Source: Phytohabitans sp036906915
Lineage (GTDB): Bacteria; Actinomycetota; Actinomycetes; Mycobacteriales; Micromonosporaceae
Length of the DNA: 64,000 bases
Assembly (NCBI RefSeq): GCF_036906915.1
Contig: NZ_JBAKHX010000001.1
Location: 444,772 to 508,771 of the forward strand
Reading direction: 5' to 3'
The position numbers and the translations under genes were made by a program. A model generated the notes under the pieces. That model had not been told where the DNA came from and searched no databases. It saw only the letters and a list, made by a program, of their open reading frames with translations. Below, one piece after another: positions 25,521-36,600 of the stretch. Position 1 is the first letter of the stretch. Every line of letters starts with the position of its first letter.

Positions 25521-28500
25521 GCGCGACCACCTAGGGCAGCGGCCGCCGCCGCGGCGGCGGCGGGGGTGAGCAGGCCCGCCTCCAGCCCGGCAGCCGCGCC
25601 GTCGGGCAGCGGCCGGACCACCACGTCGCCGAGGCACACTTCCCGCCAGTACGCCTCCTGCGCGGCCACCTCCGCAGCGGCGCAGAACACCGTGAGGTCA
25701 CCCGCGTACGGCTCCGGCTGGTACCGCTCGGCCGCGCTCAGGCTGTGCGCCGGCACGGGATCGGCGGCCTCGGCACCTGCCGCCGGCCGACCGATCACGG
25801 TGAGCCCGGCCACCGGGGCGCCGGCTTCGGCCAACGCGCGCGCGGTCTCCACGGCGACGATCGCCCCGAAGCCCGAGCCGACCAGGTGCACCGGTGCACC
25901 GCCAAGCTCCTGAGCCAGGGCGTCGGCGTACCGGACGGCCAGGTGCCCCACCAGCGCGGCGGGTTGGACCGCCAGGTAGCGGTCGCGGTCGGGCGGAGCC
26001 AGGCCGAGGACCCGGCCCCGCCCGGCGAGCGCGTCGCGCACCGGGCCGTACGCGCTGAGGTCCCCGCCGCCGTCCGGCACCAGTACCCAGGCGACCGGCC
26101 CGTCGCCGCCCAGCGCGGTGACCACGGCCGCCGGGCCGCTAGCCGCCTCCGCCTGGACCGGCGGATCGTCCGCCGGTCGTTCGGTGCGCAACGCCGCCGC
26201 GAACGCCGCCACCGTACGGCCCTCCAGCATCAGCCGCAGCACCTGGTCGAAGAACATCGACGCGGCGTACCGGACCTCCTCCGTCACCCGCCCGACGAGC
26301 TGCGCGGCGAGCAGCGAGTCGCCGCCGAGCCCGTAGAAATCGTCGTCGCGACCGACCTCTGGCACCTGGAGGACCTCGGCCCAGATGGCGGCGATCTCGC
26401 GCTCCAGGTCGTCGGCCGGCGCGGCGCCGTCCTGCCGTTCCCGGACACCGGCGGTGGCCGGTGCGACAAGGCTCGCCACCCGCGCGCGGTCGACCTTGCC
26501 GTTGCCCGTCAACGGCAACGCGTCCACGACCCGCACGTGGGTCGGCACCATGTACTCCGGCAGCCGGCTCGCCACGTGAGCGCGAATCTCCTCCGCCTCC
26601 ACGTGGCACCGGTCGCTCTTGAACCGCGCCGCGAACACGTGCAGCCCCAGTTCAGGTAGCACGCGCTCGGTGGCTTCGGGCAGGCACACCGCCAGCTCGC
26701 CGCCGGCCTGCGCGACCACTCGCGCCCACTCGGTGCGGTCGAGAAACGTCAGGTCTCGGCCGGACCGGCGGTCGGCCTGTTCGGACCCGGTCTCCTCGGG
26801 CCGGACGAGCAGCTCCAGCGAGGTCATGATCTGGTAGTGGTCCCGGGTCATCTCCAGGAAGACCAGCCATCCGCCGGGCACCAGCAGGTCGCGTAGGCGC
26901 CCCATGGTTGCGTCCACGTCGCGGGTGGCGTGCAGCACGTCGCCGGCGACGATGATGTCGTACTGGCCGGCGACCACCGGGTCCCCGCCGGGCCCGCCGT
27001 CCAGATCCAGATCGAGTGGTGCGAACCGGACGCCGGCCCGGCCGCCGAACCGCTCCCGTCCGGCGTTCAGGAAGAACGGCGACAGGTCCGTGTAGAGGTA
27101 GTCGACCGGCCAGTCATCCAGGCCATCGAGGACCGCGGCCGTCGTGCCGCCCCCGCCGGCGCCCACTTCGAGCACCCGCAACGGGGACCGCGGCTTCCCC
27201 GCTCGCGCGATCGCCCGCACCACCGCCCCGGCGGCCGCATTGGCCCACCGGTTGAACAGCGCCTCCTCGTAGAGGTTCGCCGACACCTCCAGCCGCCCTT
27301 CGGGAAACAGCAGCCGCAGCGGATCGGTGTCCCCGCGAAGCAGCGCCGGCAGGTGCGCGGTGCTGGCCCGGAAGTAGTCGACCAGCGGCGCCTCGGCCGG
27401 CGGGACGGGCCCACCGTCCACGCGTCGCCAGGCTTGGGCCAGGGCCAGCTCGTTGACCGGCTGCGCGAGCCGGTACTGGCCGTCCGGCTCCACGCCGAGG
27501 ACGCCCTCAGCCACCAGGGAGCGCAGCCAGCGGCGTACCAACCGGTGATGGCGGGGGGCCACCGCCGAGGCGGAAAGCACCTCGTCCAGGCCGTGCGTCG
27601 CGCCCGGTGCACCGAAGAGGCCGGCGCGCTGTAGGGCACACACCATCGCCACCAGCGCCGCCCGGTCCAGATCCCGGGTGTACCGCAGGTAGCCGTCGAG
27701 GTCTACATCGGACAGCACCGCGGCGCCAGCGGAACTCGCCGCCGCGGCGAGCCCGTCCGGTACCGGCTCGGGGTCGCGCCGCGCCGGTTCCACCACCGCG
27801 GCGAGCCGGCGACCCAGCGGCGGCTCGCCGTCGGCGAGCGCGACCGCGGCGCCGACGCCGGGACAGCTCGCCACCGCCGCCTCCACCTCGGCCAGTTCGA
27901 TGCGGTGGCCGCGGATCTTCACCTGGAGGTCTTCCCGGCCCAGAAACTCGATGACCCCGTCCGGGCGGTACCGTCCAAAGTCGCCGGTACGGTACCGCCG
28001 CTCGCCGGTCGCCGGATCGCGCACGAATCGCCGCGCGGTGCGCTCCTCGTCACCGAGATAGCCGAGCGCGACACCGGCACCGCCGATGTACAGCTCGCCG
28101 GCCACCCAGTCCGGGCAGGGCCGGCCGGCCGCGTCCAACACGTGGAACGTCTGGTTCGCCAACGGCGTACCGTACGGGACGCTCCGCCAGTGCGCGGGCA
28201 CCTCGGCGATGGGGTATGCGATCGACCAGATCGACGCCTCGGTGGCGCCGCCCAGGCTCACCAGATCGACGCCCGGCAGTACGGCCCGCGCCTGGTCCGG
28301 CAGGGCGACCGGAATCCAGTCTCCGGACAGCAACGCCAGCCGCGGCGCCGGGCGGGGTCCGGCTGGCACCGCGCGCAGGTAGTCCACCAACATCTGAAGC
28401 TGGGCGGGGACCGAGTTCCACAGGGTCACGCCGTTGGCCGCCATCAGCTCGGCCCAGTGCGACGGGTCCGCCTGCCGTCCGGGGTCGGGCAGCACCAGGC

Positions 28501-30691
28501 ATCCGCCGGTGGCGAGCGGGCCGAAGATGTCGTACACCGACAGGTCGAAGCCCAGATGCGCCAGGCCCAGCACCCGATCCTCCGGGCCGACCGCAAACCG
28601 CTGGTTGATGTCGACGATCGTGTTCACCGCGGCGGCGTGGCTGATCATCACGCCCTTGGGACTGCCGGTGGACCCTGACGTGTAGATCACGTAAGCGAGG
28701 TCGTCCCGGGCGCGGAGCGCCGGATCCGGTGGACCGCTGGCCGGCTCCACCAGGTCGACCGCGATGGCCTTGTCGACCGCGCCGGCGATCCACGACTGGG
28801 TGAGCCGGTAGCGGGCGCCCGCGTCCGCGACGATCGCCTCGCGCCGAGCGGGCGGCTGCGTGGTGTCGACCGGCAGGTAGACCCCGCCCGCGATGAGCGT
28901 GCCCAGCGCCCCCACGACCTGTTCGACGCCCTTGTCCATGACCAGCGCCACGAGGTCGCCGGGCCGGCATCCGCGCTCGCGCAGCACCGCCGCTGTCGCG
29001 GTCGCGCGCGCCACCACCTCGCGGTACGTGTAGGAGCGACCACCCCCGATCACGGCGACGCGTTGCGGGCTGCGGACCGCCTGGGCCAGCACCGGCTCGT
29101 GGAGCAGCACGTCGGGCACCGGCGCGGCGGTGTCGTTGACCCGCTCGCGGCACGCCACGGTGGCGGCCGGCAACCGGACCGGGTCGGTCTCGCGCCAGGC
29201 GGCGTCGCTGGTGGCCAGCGCGCCCAGCAGGGCGGTGTAGGCGGCGAACATGTCGTCCACGACCCCGTCGGGGAACACGCCTTCCCGCACGTCCCAGTTC
29301 GTCGCGAGTGTGCCACCTCGCTCGATGTTCTGGCAGTCGATCCACACCTGCGGGGTCTGGCTGATGCCGTACAGCGGCTCGCCGCCGAACGTCGAGGCGT
29401 CCCCGCCGGCCCCGGCGAGCCCGATGGCGCTGGTGAACACCACCGGCATGAGCGCGTTGCCGGCACCGCGCCGGCGGCCGATCTCGCGCATGACCTCGAC
29501 ACCCGAACAGAGCCGGTGGTCCAGGTCTCGCCACAACTGGTCGCGCAGCGCGCCGGCCCGCTGTGCGAAGGTCTGCGCGAGGGCGCCGGCCGCGCCCGGA
29601 TCCACCTCCAGCAGCGTCACCGAGGTGAAGTCGCCGACCAGCCGGTCCACGTCGGGGGCCAGGGGCTGGCGGTCGAGCAGCGTGACGTCGAGGGTGAACC
29701 TGGGTTGGCGGCTCCACCGGCCCACCACCTCGGCGTACGCGGCGAGCACCGCGCCCGCTGGGCTCACCCCGTGCGCGCCGGCCCGCTGGCGCAGCGCCGC
29801 CCACCGCTCCGGCTCCAGCACCGCCTGCCAGCGCCGGAACCGCGGCGGCGAGGCAGCGTCGGCCCCGGTGCGCAACGGCAGCTCGGGTGCCGGCGGCAGG
29901 GTGTCCACTTTGGACCACCAGTAGGCCCGGTCGCGCTCGTACCGCGCGCCGGTGCGCGAGCGCCGGTCCGCCGCCAGATAGTCCCGGTAGGTCACCGCGA
30001 GTGGCGCCGGCTCCACGCCCCGATACATCTGGTCCAGCTCGCGCAGCAGCACCTGGATGCTGACGAAGTCGCAGATCAGGAAGTCGATCGAGAAGTGCAG
30101 CAGGTCGCCGCCGGCGGTACGGGACACCCGCAGGTCGAACAGCGGCCACCGGTCCGGCTCGTACACCCGGTGGTCCATCTCGGCGCGGTTGCGCAGCACC
30201 GCCTGCTCGGCCCGCTGCTCGGGCTGGTCGCGCACGTCGGTCACCGCCACCCGGTACGGCGGCACCTGCGCCAGCACCCGCTGGGTGCCGTCCGGCGACA
30301 CCACGGCGCGCAGCATGTCGTGGCGGGCGATCAGTGCCCGGAACGCCTCCTCCAGGCGCGCCGGATCCAACTCGGCGAAGGCCAGTTCGCCGTAGCCATG
30401 GCAGCCGACGCCGCCGAGCGCGAACGTGGCCGAACGGCCGAGCAGGTAGGCCGCCTGCACGTCGGTCACCGGGAATGGTTCGTGGCGCCGGTACGGCTCC
30501 GGCGTCAGCGCCGGCGCGCCGTTCTCCCGCAGGTGCGCCAGCACGGCCTGCCGGTGGTCGCGCAGCTCGGCCCGCCGCTCCGGGCTCAGCAGGCCCTTCG
30601 GGCCGCGGAACCGGAGCCGGCCCTCGTCTTCCCAAAGCTGGAAGCCGAGCGCCTCCAGCTCGGATACCAGGTCGCCGGCGCGCGTCGTCAC
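25517..30691 (-). CDS. NRPS: docking-Cy-A(MT)-PCP-TE, Cys-specific third module
   Basis: 1724 aa, GTG start overlapping the first NRPS (GTGA). Order: TubC-like docking domain (~1-60); Cy with DFLICDFVS (~205); A domain with YTSGSTG (~672), specificity residues read as DLYNLSLIW, the known cysteine code; methyltransferase embedded between A8 and A9 (VLEVGAGGGG at ~1175); rest of A with LTGNGKVDR; PCP with LGGDSLL (Ser ~1455); TE-like domain. This is the layout of PchF. It should add, cyclize and methylate a Cys unit. The TE elbow reads VGSGFGA, with Gly where the nucleophile Ser belongs, so chain release may need another enzyme. In PchE a similar embedded domain epimerizes, so methylation is likely but not certain. 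Confidence 0.95.
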   Translation of the reverse strand: MTTRAGDLVSELEALGFQLWEDEGRLRFRGPKGLLSPERRAELRDHRQAVLAHLRENGAPALTPEPYRRHEPFPVTDVQAAYLLGRSATFALGGVGCHGYGELAFAELDPARLEEAFRALIARHDMLRAVVSPDGTQRVLAQVPPYRVAVTDVRDQPEQRAEQAVLRNRAEMDHRVYEPDRWPLFDLRVSRTAGGDLLHFSIDFLICDFVSIQVLLRELDQMYRGVEPAPLAVTYRDYLAADRRSRTGARYERDRAYWWSKVDTLPPAPELPLRTGADAASPPRFRRWQAVLEPERWAALRQRAGAHGVSPAGAVLAAYAEVVGRWSRQPRFTLDVTLLDRQPLAPDVDRLVGDFTSVTLLEVDPGAAGALAQTFAQRAGALRDQLWRDLDHRLCSGVEVMREIGRRRGAGNALMPVVFTSAIGLAGAGGDASTFGGEPLYGISQTPQVWIDCQNIERGGTLATNWDVREGVFPDGVVDDMFAAYTALLGALATSDAAWRETDPVRLPAATVACRERVNDTAAPVPDVLLHEPVLAQAVRSPQRVAVIGGGRSYTYREVVARATATAAVLRERGCRPGDLVALVMDKGVEQVVGALGTLIAGGVYLPVDTTQPPARREAIVADAGARYRLTQSWIAGAVDKAIAVDLVEPASGPPDPALRARDDLAYVIYTSGSTGSPKGVMISHAAAVNTIVDINQRFAVGPEDRVLGLAHLGFDLSVYDIFGPLATGGCLVLPDPGRQADPSHWAELMAANGVTLWNSVPAQLQMLVDYLRAVPAGPRPAPRLALLSGDWIPVALPDQARAVLPGVDLVSLGGATEASIWSIAYPIAEVPAHWRSVPYGTPLANQTFHVLDAAGRPCPDWVAGELYIGGAGVALGYLGDEERTARRFVRDPATGERRYRTGDFGRYRPDGVIEFLGREDLQVKIRGHRIELAEVEAAVASCPGVGAAVALADGEPPLGRRLAAVVEPARRDPEPVPDGLAAAASSAGAAVLSDVDLDGYLRYTRDLDRAALVAMVCALQRAGLFGAPGATHGLDEVLSASAVAPRHHRLVRRWLRSLVAEGVLGVEPDGQYRLAQPVNELALAQAWRRVDGGPVPPAEAPLVDYFRASTAHLPALLRGDTDPLRLLFPEGRLEVSANLYEEALFNRWANAAAGAVVRAIARAGKPRSPLRVLEVGAGGGGTTAAVLDGLDDWPVDYLYTDLSPFFLNAGRERFGGRAGVRFAPLDLDLDGGPGGDPVVAGQYDIIVAGDVLHATRDVDATMGRLRDLLVPGGWLVFLEMTRDHYQIMTSLELLVRPEETGSEQADRRSGRDLTFLDRTEWARVVAQAGGELAVCLPEATERVLPELGLHVFAARFKSDRCHVEAEEIRAHVASRLPEYMVPTHVRVVDALPLTGNGKVDRARVASLVAPATAGVRERQDGAAPADDLEREIAAIWAEVLQVPEVGRDDDFYGLGGDSLLAAQLVGRVTEEVRYAASMFFDQVLRLMLEGRTVAAFAAALRTERPADDPPVQAEAASGPAAVVTALGGDGPVAWVLVPDGGGDLSAYGPVRDALAGRGRVLGLAPPDRDRYLAVQPAALVGHLAVRYADALAQELGGAPVHLVGSGFGAIVAVETARALAEAGAPVAGLTVIGRPAAGAEAADPVPAHSLSAAERYQPEPYAGDLTVFCAAAEVAAQEAYWREVCLGDVVVRPLPDGAAAGLEAGLLTPAAAAAAAAALGGRA

Positions 30692-33600
30692 AGGTCGCCC
30701 TCCTCAACATCGGGGTCCTCGATGGCCGCGGTGACCAGCGCGGCGAGCTGCGCCACCGTCGGCGCCGCCAGCAGCTCGCGCAGCGGCAGCGCGATCCCGT
30801 ACCGTCGCCGGACCAGCTCGGCCAGGCGGGTTGCCGAGATGCTGTCGCCGCCGAGCGCGAAGAAGCTCGACTCGCGGCCGACCGGACTCACGCCCAATAG
30901 CCGCGACCACATCTCGGCCAGGTCGTGCTCGACCGGTGTCCGCGGCGCCGCGCCGTCGTCGGGCCCCGCCGCGAGGCCGGTGTCGTGCCGGGCGGCGAGC
31001 CGCCGGGCCAATGCCCGCCGGTCCACCTTGCCGTTGCTGGTGAGCGGGAACTCGTCCACCGCGAGCAGCGGGTCCGGCACCGCGTAGGGCGGCAGCCGGT
31101 CGGCGGCGAAAGACCGCAAGGCGGCCGCGTCGACCGGTCCACCGTCCGCCAGGACCGCGGCGGCCACCCGGCGTCCGGTCCCATCGCCCACCACCGCCGC
31201 CACCGCCGCGCTCACCGCCGGATGTGCGGCCAGCGCCGCCTCCACCTCGCCCAGCTCGATACGGTGGCCGCGCACCTTCACCTGGGTGTCCGCTCGGCCG
31301 AGGAACTCGAGGGTGCCGTCCGGCCAGTACCGGCCCAGGTCGCCGGTGCGGTACCAGCGCTCACCCTCGTGCCGCACGAAGCGCTCGGCGGTGCGCTCGG
31401 GGTCGCCGCGGTAGCCGCGCGCGACGCCGTGGCCGCCGATCCACAGTTCGCCCGGCACCCAGTCCGGCCGGTCCCGGCCGCGCTCGTCGACGACCCGGAA
31501 CCGCTGGTTGCGCAGCGGATACCCGTACGGCACCGAGCGCCAGGCGGCCGGCACCTCGGCGGGAACCTCGTATGCGTTGGACCAGATGGCCGCCTCCGTG
31601 GCACCGCCCAAGGCAATGAACCGCGCCTTTTGGGCCGCCGCCGCCAGGCGCTCCGGCAGGTCCAGCCCTACCCAGTCACCGGAGGCGAGCACGCACCGGA
31701 GGGTGGCGAGGTCGCCGGGCCGGGCGGCGACGAGGATCATGTCGAGCAGAGCCGGCACGGAGTTCCAGACGGTGACGCCGTGCCGCCGCACCAGCTCCGC
31801 CCACCGTCGCGCCTCGCGCCGGTCGTCCTCGGCGACCAGCACGACCGCGCCGCCAGCGCCGAGCAGGCCGAAGATGTCGTACACGGACAGGTCGAAGTCG
31901 AGCGCGGAGACGGCCAGCACCCGGTCGGCCGGCCCGATGCCGTAGCGCTCGTTTACGTCGTCGACGGTGTTGGCCGCCGCGCGGTGTTCGATCTCCACGC
32001 CCTTGGGGTCGCCGGTGGACCCCGAGGTGTAGATGACGTACGCCAGCGCGTCCGGCGTGACCGGCACCGTGGCGGGCAGCGGGTCGACGCCGGCGGCCTC
32101 GCCGATCGGGAGGGCGGTGCACCCCGCCAGGACGTCCCCGGCGCCGGTGAGCGCGAGCCGGACGCCGGCGTCGCGGTAGATCCGGTCGCGCCGGTGAGCC
32201 GGCTGCTCGAGCCCGACGGGCACGTACGCACCGCCGGCGGCCAGGATGCCGAGCACCGCGGCCACCTGGTCCGGCCCCTTGGGCAGGGTCACACCGACCA
32301 CGTCACCGGGGCACACACCATGCTCGCGCAGCAGGGCGCCGACGCGAAGCGCCCGCCCCACCAGCTCCCCGTAGGTCACCACCGCGCCCCGATCGCCGGC
32401 GTCCCAGATCAACGCCGGCCGGTCCGGGTCGCGCGCCGCCACCGCGAAGAGCCGGTCGTGCAGGGCGCGTGCTCGGGATGGAGCGGCGGTGTCGTTGACC
32501 CTGGCCCGCACGGTCGCCTGCCCGGCGGGCAGCAGCGACGGCACCGGTGCGGCCCAGTCGCTGGCGGCCATCCGGCGCAGCAGCGCGACGTACTGGTCGA
32601 ACATCGCGTCCAGCACCCCGGGCTGGAAGAGCTCCTCGGCCGCGTCCCAGTTGACGGCGAGGCCACCGGCGCGCTCCATCACCTGGCAGTCCAGCCACAC
32701 CTGGGGCGTCTGGGAGAGCCCCCAGACCAGCTCGCCGAACGGGAACGTGAGATCAGCCAGCTCGCGGGCCACACCCAGCGCGCTGGTGAACACGACCGGC
32801 ATGCCCGCGGTCGGATCGCCGGTGTGGCGGGCCAGCTCGCGCAGCACCCACAGCGCGGACACCGCTCGATGCTCCATGTCGGCCCAAAGCTGGCCCTGCG
32901 TGCGCCGCACCGCGTCGAGGAAACCCTCGCCAGCGGCCGGCTGATAGGCGACCAACAGCAGCGACGTGAAGTCGCCCACCGCGCGGTCGATGTCGGGGTG
33001 GACGTCGCGCCGGTCGAACAGGGTCAGGTTGACGGTGCACTCTGGACGGTCGCCGTAGGCGGCCAGGACCTCGGCGTACGCGGTGAGCAGCACCGCCGCC
33101 GGCGTGAGGCCGTACGCCTTGGCCCGCTCGGTGACGGACCGCCACTCGTCCGGTGACAGCCTGGCCTCTCGCCGGACGAACCGGGGCGCGGTGACGTGCG
33201 CCGGATCCACCCGCAGCGGCAGCCGGGGCGCCGGCGGCAGCCCCGACAGCCGCGCCGTCCAGTACTTTCCGGCCCGTTCCACCTCGTCGGCCGGCGGCGC
33301 GGCCAACACGTAGTCGCGGAAGGACATCCGCACCGGTGGCAACTCGGCGTCCAGATCGCGGTACAGGGCGGAGAGCTCGGCGAAGACGATGACGATGCTG
33401 AGCGCGTCCAGGGCGATGTAGTCGAAGCTGAACCCGATCCGGGTCCGGCCCTGGCCGTAGCGCGCTGCCCACACGTGGGTCAGCGGCCAGCGGCTCGGAT
33501 CGGGCACCCGGTGCGCGACCGCCTCCCGCCGCTCGGCCAGCGCCGCCTCGTCCGCGCCGACAAGCACGGGGATCTCGAGCCGGGGGACGGTGGGCAGGAT

Positions 33601-36600
33601 GCGCTGCCGCCCGTCGGCGTCGAACACCACGCGGAGCATCTCGTGCCGCGCGACGAGGCGGTTGAGCGCCTCCTCCAGCCGCGCCAGGTCGACCGCCTCG
33701 CCGTCGAACTCCCAGTACCAGTGCGAGCCCACCCCGCCGAGGGCGAAGTCGTCCTTGCGCCCCATCCAGTACGCACGCTGCACGTCCGTCGGCGGGAAGG
33801 GTTCGTGCCGGCGGGCCAGATCGGCGGTGAGCGGCGCGTGCGGCGCCGCCGCGCCCAGCCCCAGCGGCGCCGCGAAGTCGGCGAAGACCGGCGCCGCGAA
33901 GAGGCCGGCGAGGGTGGCTCCGGTGACGCCGGCCGCCGACAGGCGGGACACCAGCCGGGTGGCGAGCAGGCTGTCGCCGCCAAGCGTGAAGAAGTTGCCG
34001 TCGCGCGACACCTCGGGAACGCCGAGGACGCCCGCCCAGGCGGCGGCGACAGCGGCCTCGACCGGCCCACGCGGCGGCTCGGCGGGGCGTTCACCGGTCT
34101 GGCCGGCGACCAGCGCCGCGACCGCGGGCCGGTCCACCTTGCCGTTGGACGACAGCGGCAGGCGCTCGAGCACGCCGATCCGCTCCGGCACCATGTATCC
34201 GGGTAGCTGGTCGGCGGCGAGCCGGGCGACGGCAGCAGGTTCCACTTCGGACCCGGCCGCGGGCACGACCGCCGCGGCCAGCCGTGGCGACGGGCCGTCG
34301 ACGAGCACCGCCACCGCCTGACCGACGCCGGGGCACGACCGCAGCACGGCCTCCACCTCGCCCAGCTCGATCCGGTGACCGCGCAGCTTGATCTGGAAGT
34401 CCGCACGGCCGAGGAACTCCAGCGTGCCGTCCGGCCAGTACCGGGCAAGATCGCCGGTGCGGTACCACCGCACGCCGTCGCGAGCCACGAAGCGCTCGGC
34501 GGTGCGGTCCGGGTCACCCCGGTACCCCTCGGCGACCGAGTCTCCGCCGATCCACAGCTCCCCGGCGACCCAGTCCGGGCAGTCGCGCCCGCGTGCGTCC
34601 ACCACCCGGCAGCGCACGTTGCGCAGCGGTACGCCGTACGGGACGGCCCGCCAGTGGGCGGGCGCCGCGGACACCTCGCAGAAGGTCGAGTGGATCGCCG
34701 TCTCCGTCGTGCCGCCGAGGCCGGCGAACCGGGCGTCCGGGCAGAGCGCGGTGAGCCGGCCAGGCAGGTCGGTGCCCACCCAGTCGCCGCCGACCAGCGC
34801 CAGCCTTAGGCTGCCGCCGAGCGTGCCGCTGGCCCCGGACGCGGCGGTGAGCAGCATGTCGAGTAGCACCGGCACGGATTGCCAGATCGTCACCCGGTGC
34901 CTGCGTACCAGTTCCAGCCAGCGGCCCGCGTCCCGCCGCTCGGCCTCGCCGACGAGCACTATTGCCCCGCCGGCCGCCAGGAGCCCGAAGATGTCGTAGA
35001 CCGACAGGTCGAAGTCGAGGGCGGAGACAGCCAGCACCCGGTCTTCGGGGCCGACGCGCCACCGGTCGTTGATCGCGTCGATGGTGTTCGCGGCCGCGGC
35101 GTGGCTGACGACCACGCCCTTGGGTTCGCCGGTGGAGCCGGACGTGTAGATGACATATGCCGGCTGGCCGGGATCGCACGGTTCGGGCGCCGGCAGCGGA
35201 TCGGCCGCCCGAGCCTCCGCCGGGGTGACGGCCGGCGGAGCACCGTCCACCGTGGACTCCGCGACGAGCAGGCGCGGGCCGGCGGCCGCGTAGACGCGCC
35301 GCAGGCGGGCGGCCGGCTGGTCTACGCCGACCGGGACGTAGGTACCGCCGGCGGCCAGTACGCCGAGAACCGCGGCTACCTGGTCCGGCCCCTTGGGCAG
35401 GGTCACGCCGACCAGGTCGCCCGGGCGCAGGCCGCGGCGGCGCAGCGCGCCCGCGAACCGCAGGGAGCTGGTTGCCAGCTCCGCGTAGCCGCACCGCCCG
35501 CCGTCCCACAGCAGCGCCGGCCGGTCCGGCTCGCGGGCGGCCAGGGCGAAGAACGCGTGGTGCAGGCTCCGCCGCGGCGCGGGGGCGTCGGTGGCGTTGA
35601 TCGCGGCGCGCGCGCCGCGCTGATCGGCTGGCAGCGGGTCGGGCACCGGACGGGTCCAGTTCGCCGCGTCCGCCTGTAGCCACTCCAGGATCCGCAGGTA
35701 GGCGCCGAACATGGCGTCCACCGAACCCGGCGCGAACAGCTCCTCGACGACGTCCCAGTTGAGAAACAGCCCGCCCTCCCGCTCGGTGACCTGGTAGTCC
35801 AGCCACACCTGCGGGGTCTGCGAGCTGGTCCACCCCGGCGTGCCGAAGCAGCGCCGCACGTGCGCGTCGAACAGCTCACCCAGGCCGAGGGCGCTGGTGA
35901 AGACCACCGGCACCAGCATCGGACGGCCGCCGGCCCTGGACAGGTCACGCAGCACCTCGACGCCGGAGTACGCGGCGTGCGCCACGTCCGCGCGCAGCCG
36001 CTCCTGTAGGCGCCGGGCCTGTTCGGCGAACGGCAGCGGTGCGCTCAGGTCGGCGTCGAGCAGCAACAGGTTCGTGAAGTCGCCGACCAGTTGCGGGACC
36101 TCGGGATGTACCGACTCGCGGTCGTAGAGCGGCAGGTTGAGCAGGAAACGCGGGCGGCCGCTCCACGCGGCCAGCACCTCGCAGAACGCGGTGAGCAGCA
36201 CCGCCGGGAGGGTGAGCCCGTTGTGGTGGGCCTGGTCGCGCAGACCGGCCCACTGGTCCGGCGCCAGCAGGTGGTGCCGCCGGGTCACCTTCGGGCTGGC
36301 AACCTGTTCGGGTGCGGCGGCCAGCGGCAGCTCCGGGGCGCCCGGCAGCTCGGCGAGGCGGCCGCGCCAGTACGCCCGGTCCCGCTCCCGGGCGGCCTGC
36401 CGCCGGGGGCCGAGCGCGGCGAGGTAGCGCGGATAGCTGTAGGACAGCGGGGGCGGCGGTTCGTCGGGGCGCTCGTACAGCCGGGCCAGGTCGGCGAGCA
36501 GGACGCGGAAGCTCTGAGCGTCGGCGACCAGCATCTCGATGTGCACGTGCGTGCGGCAGCGCCCGCCGGGAAGCAGCGAAAGCTGGATGTCGAAGACCTC

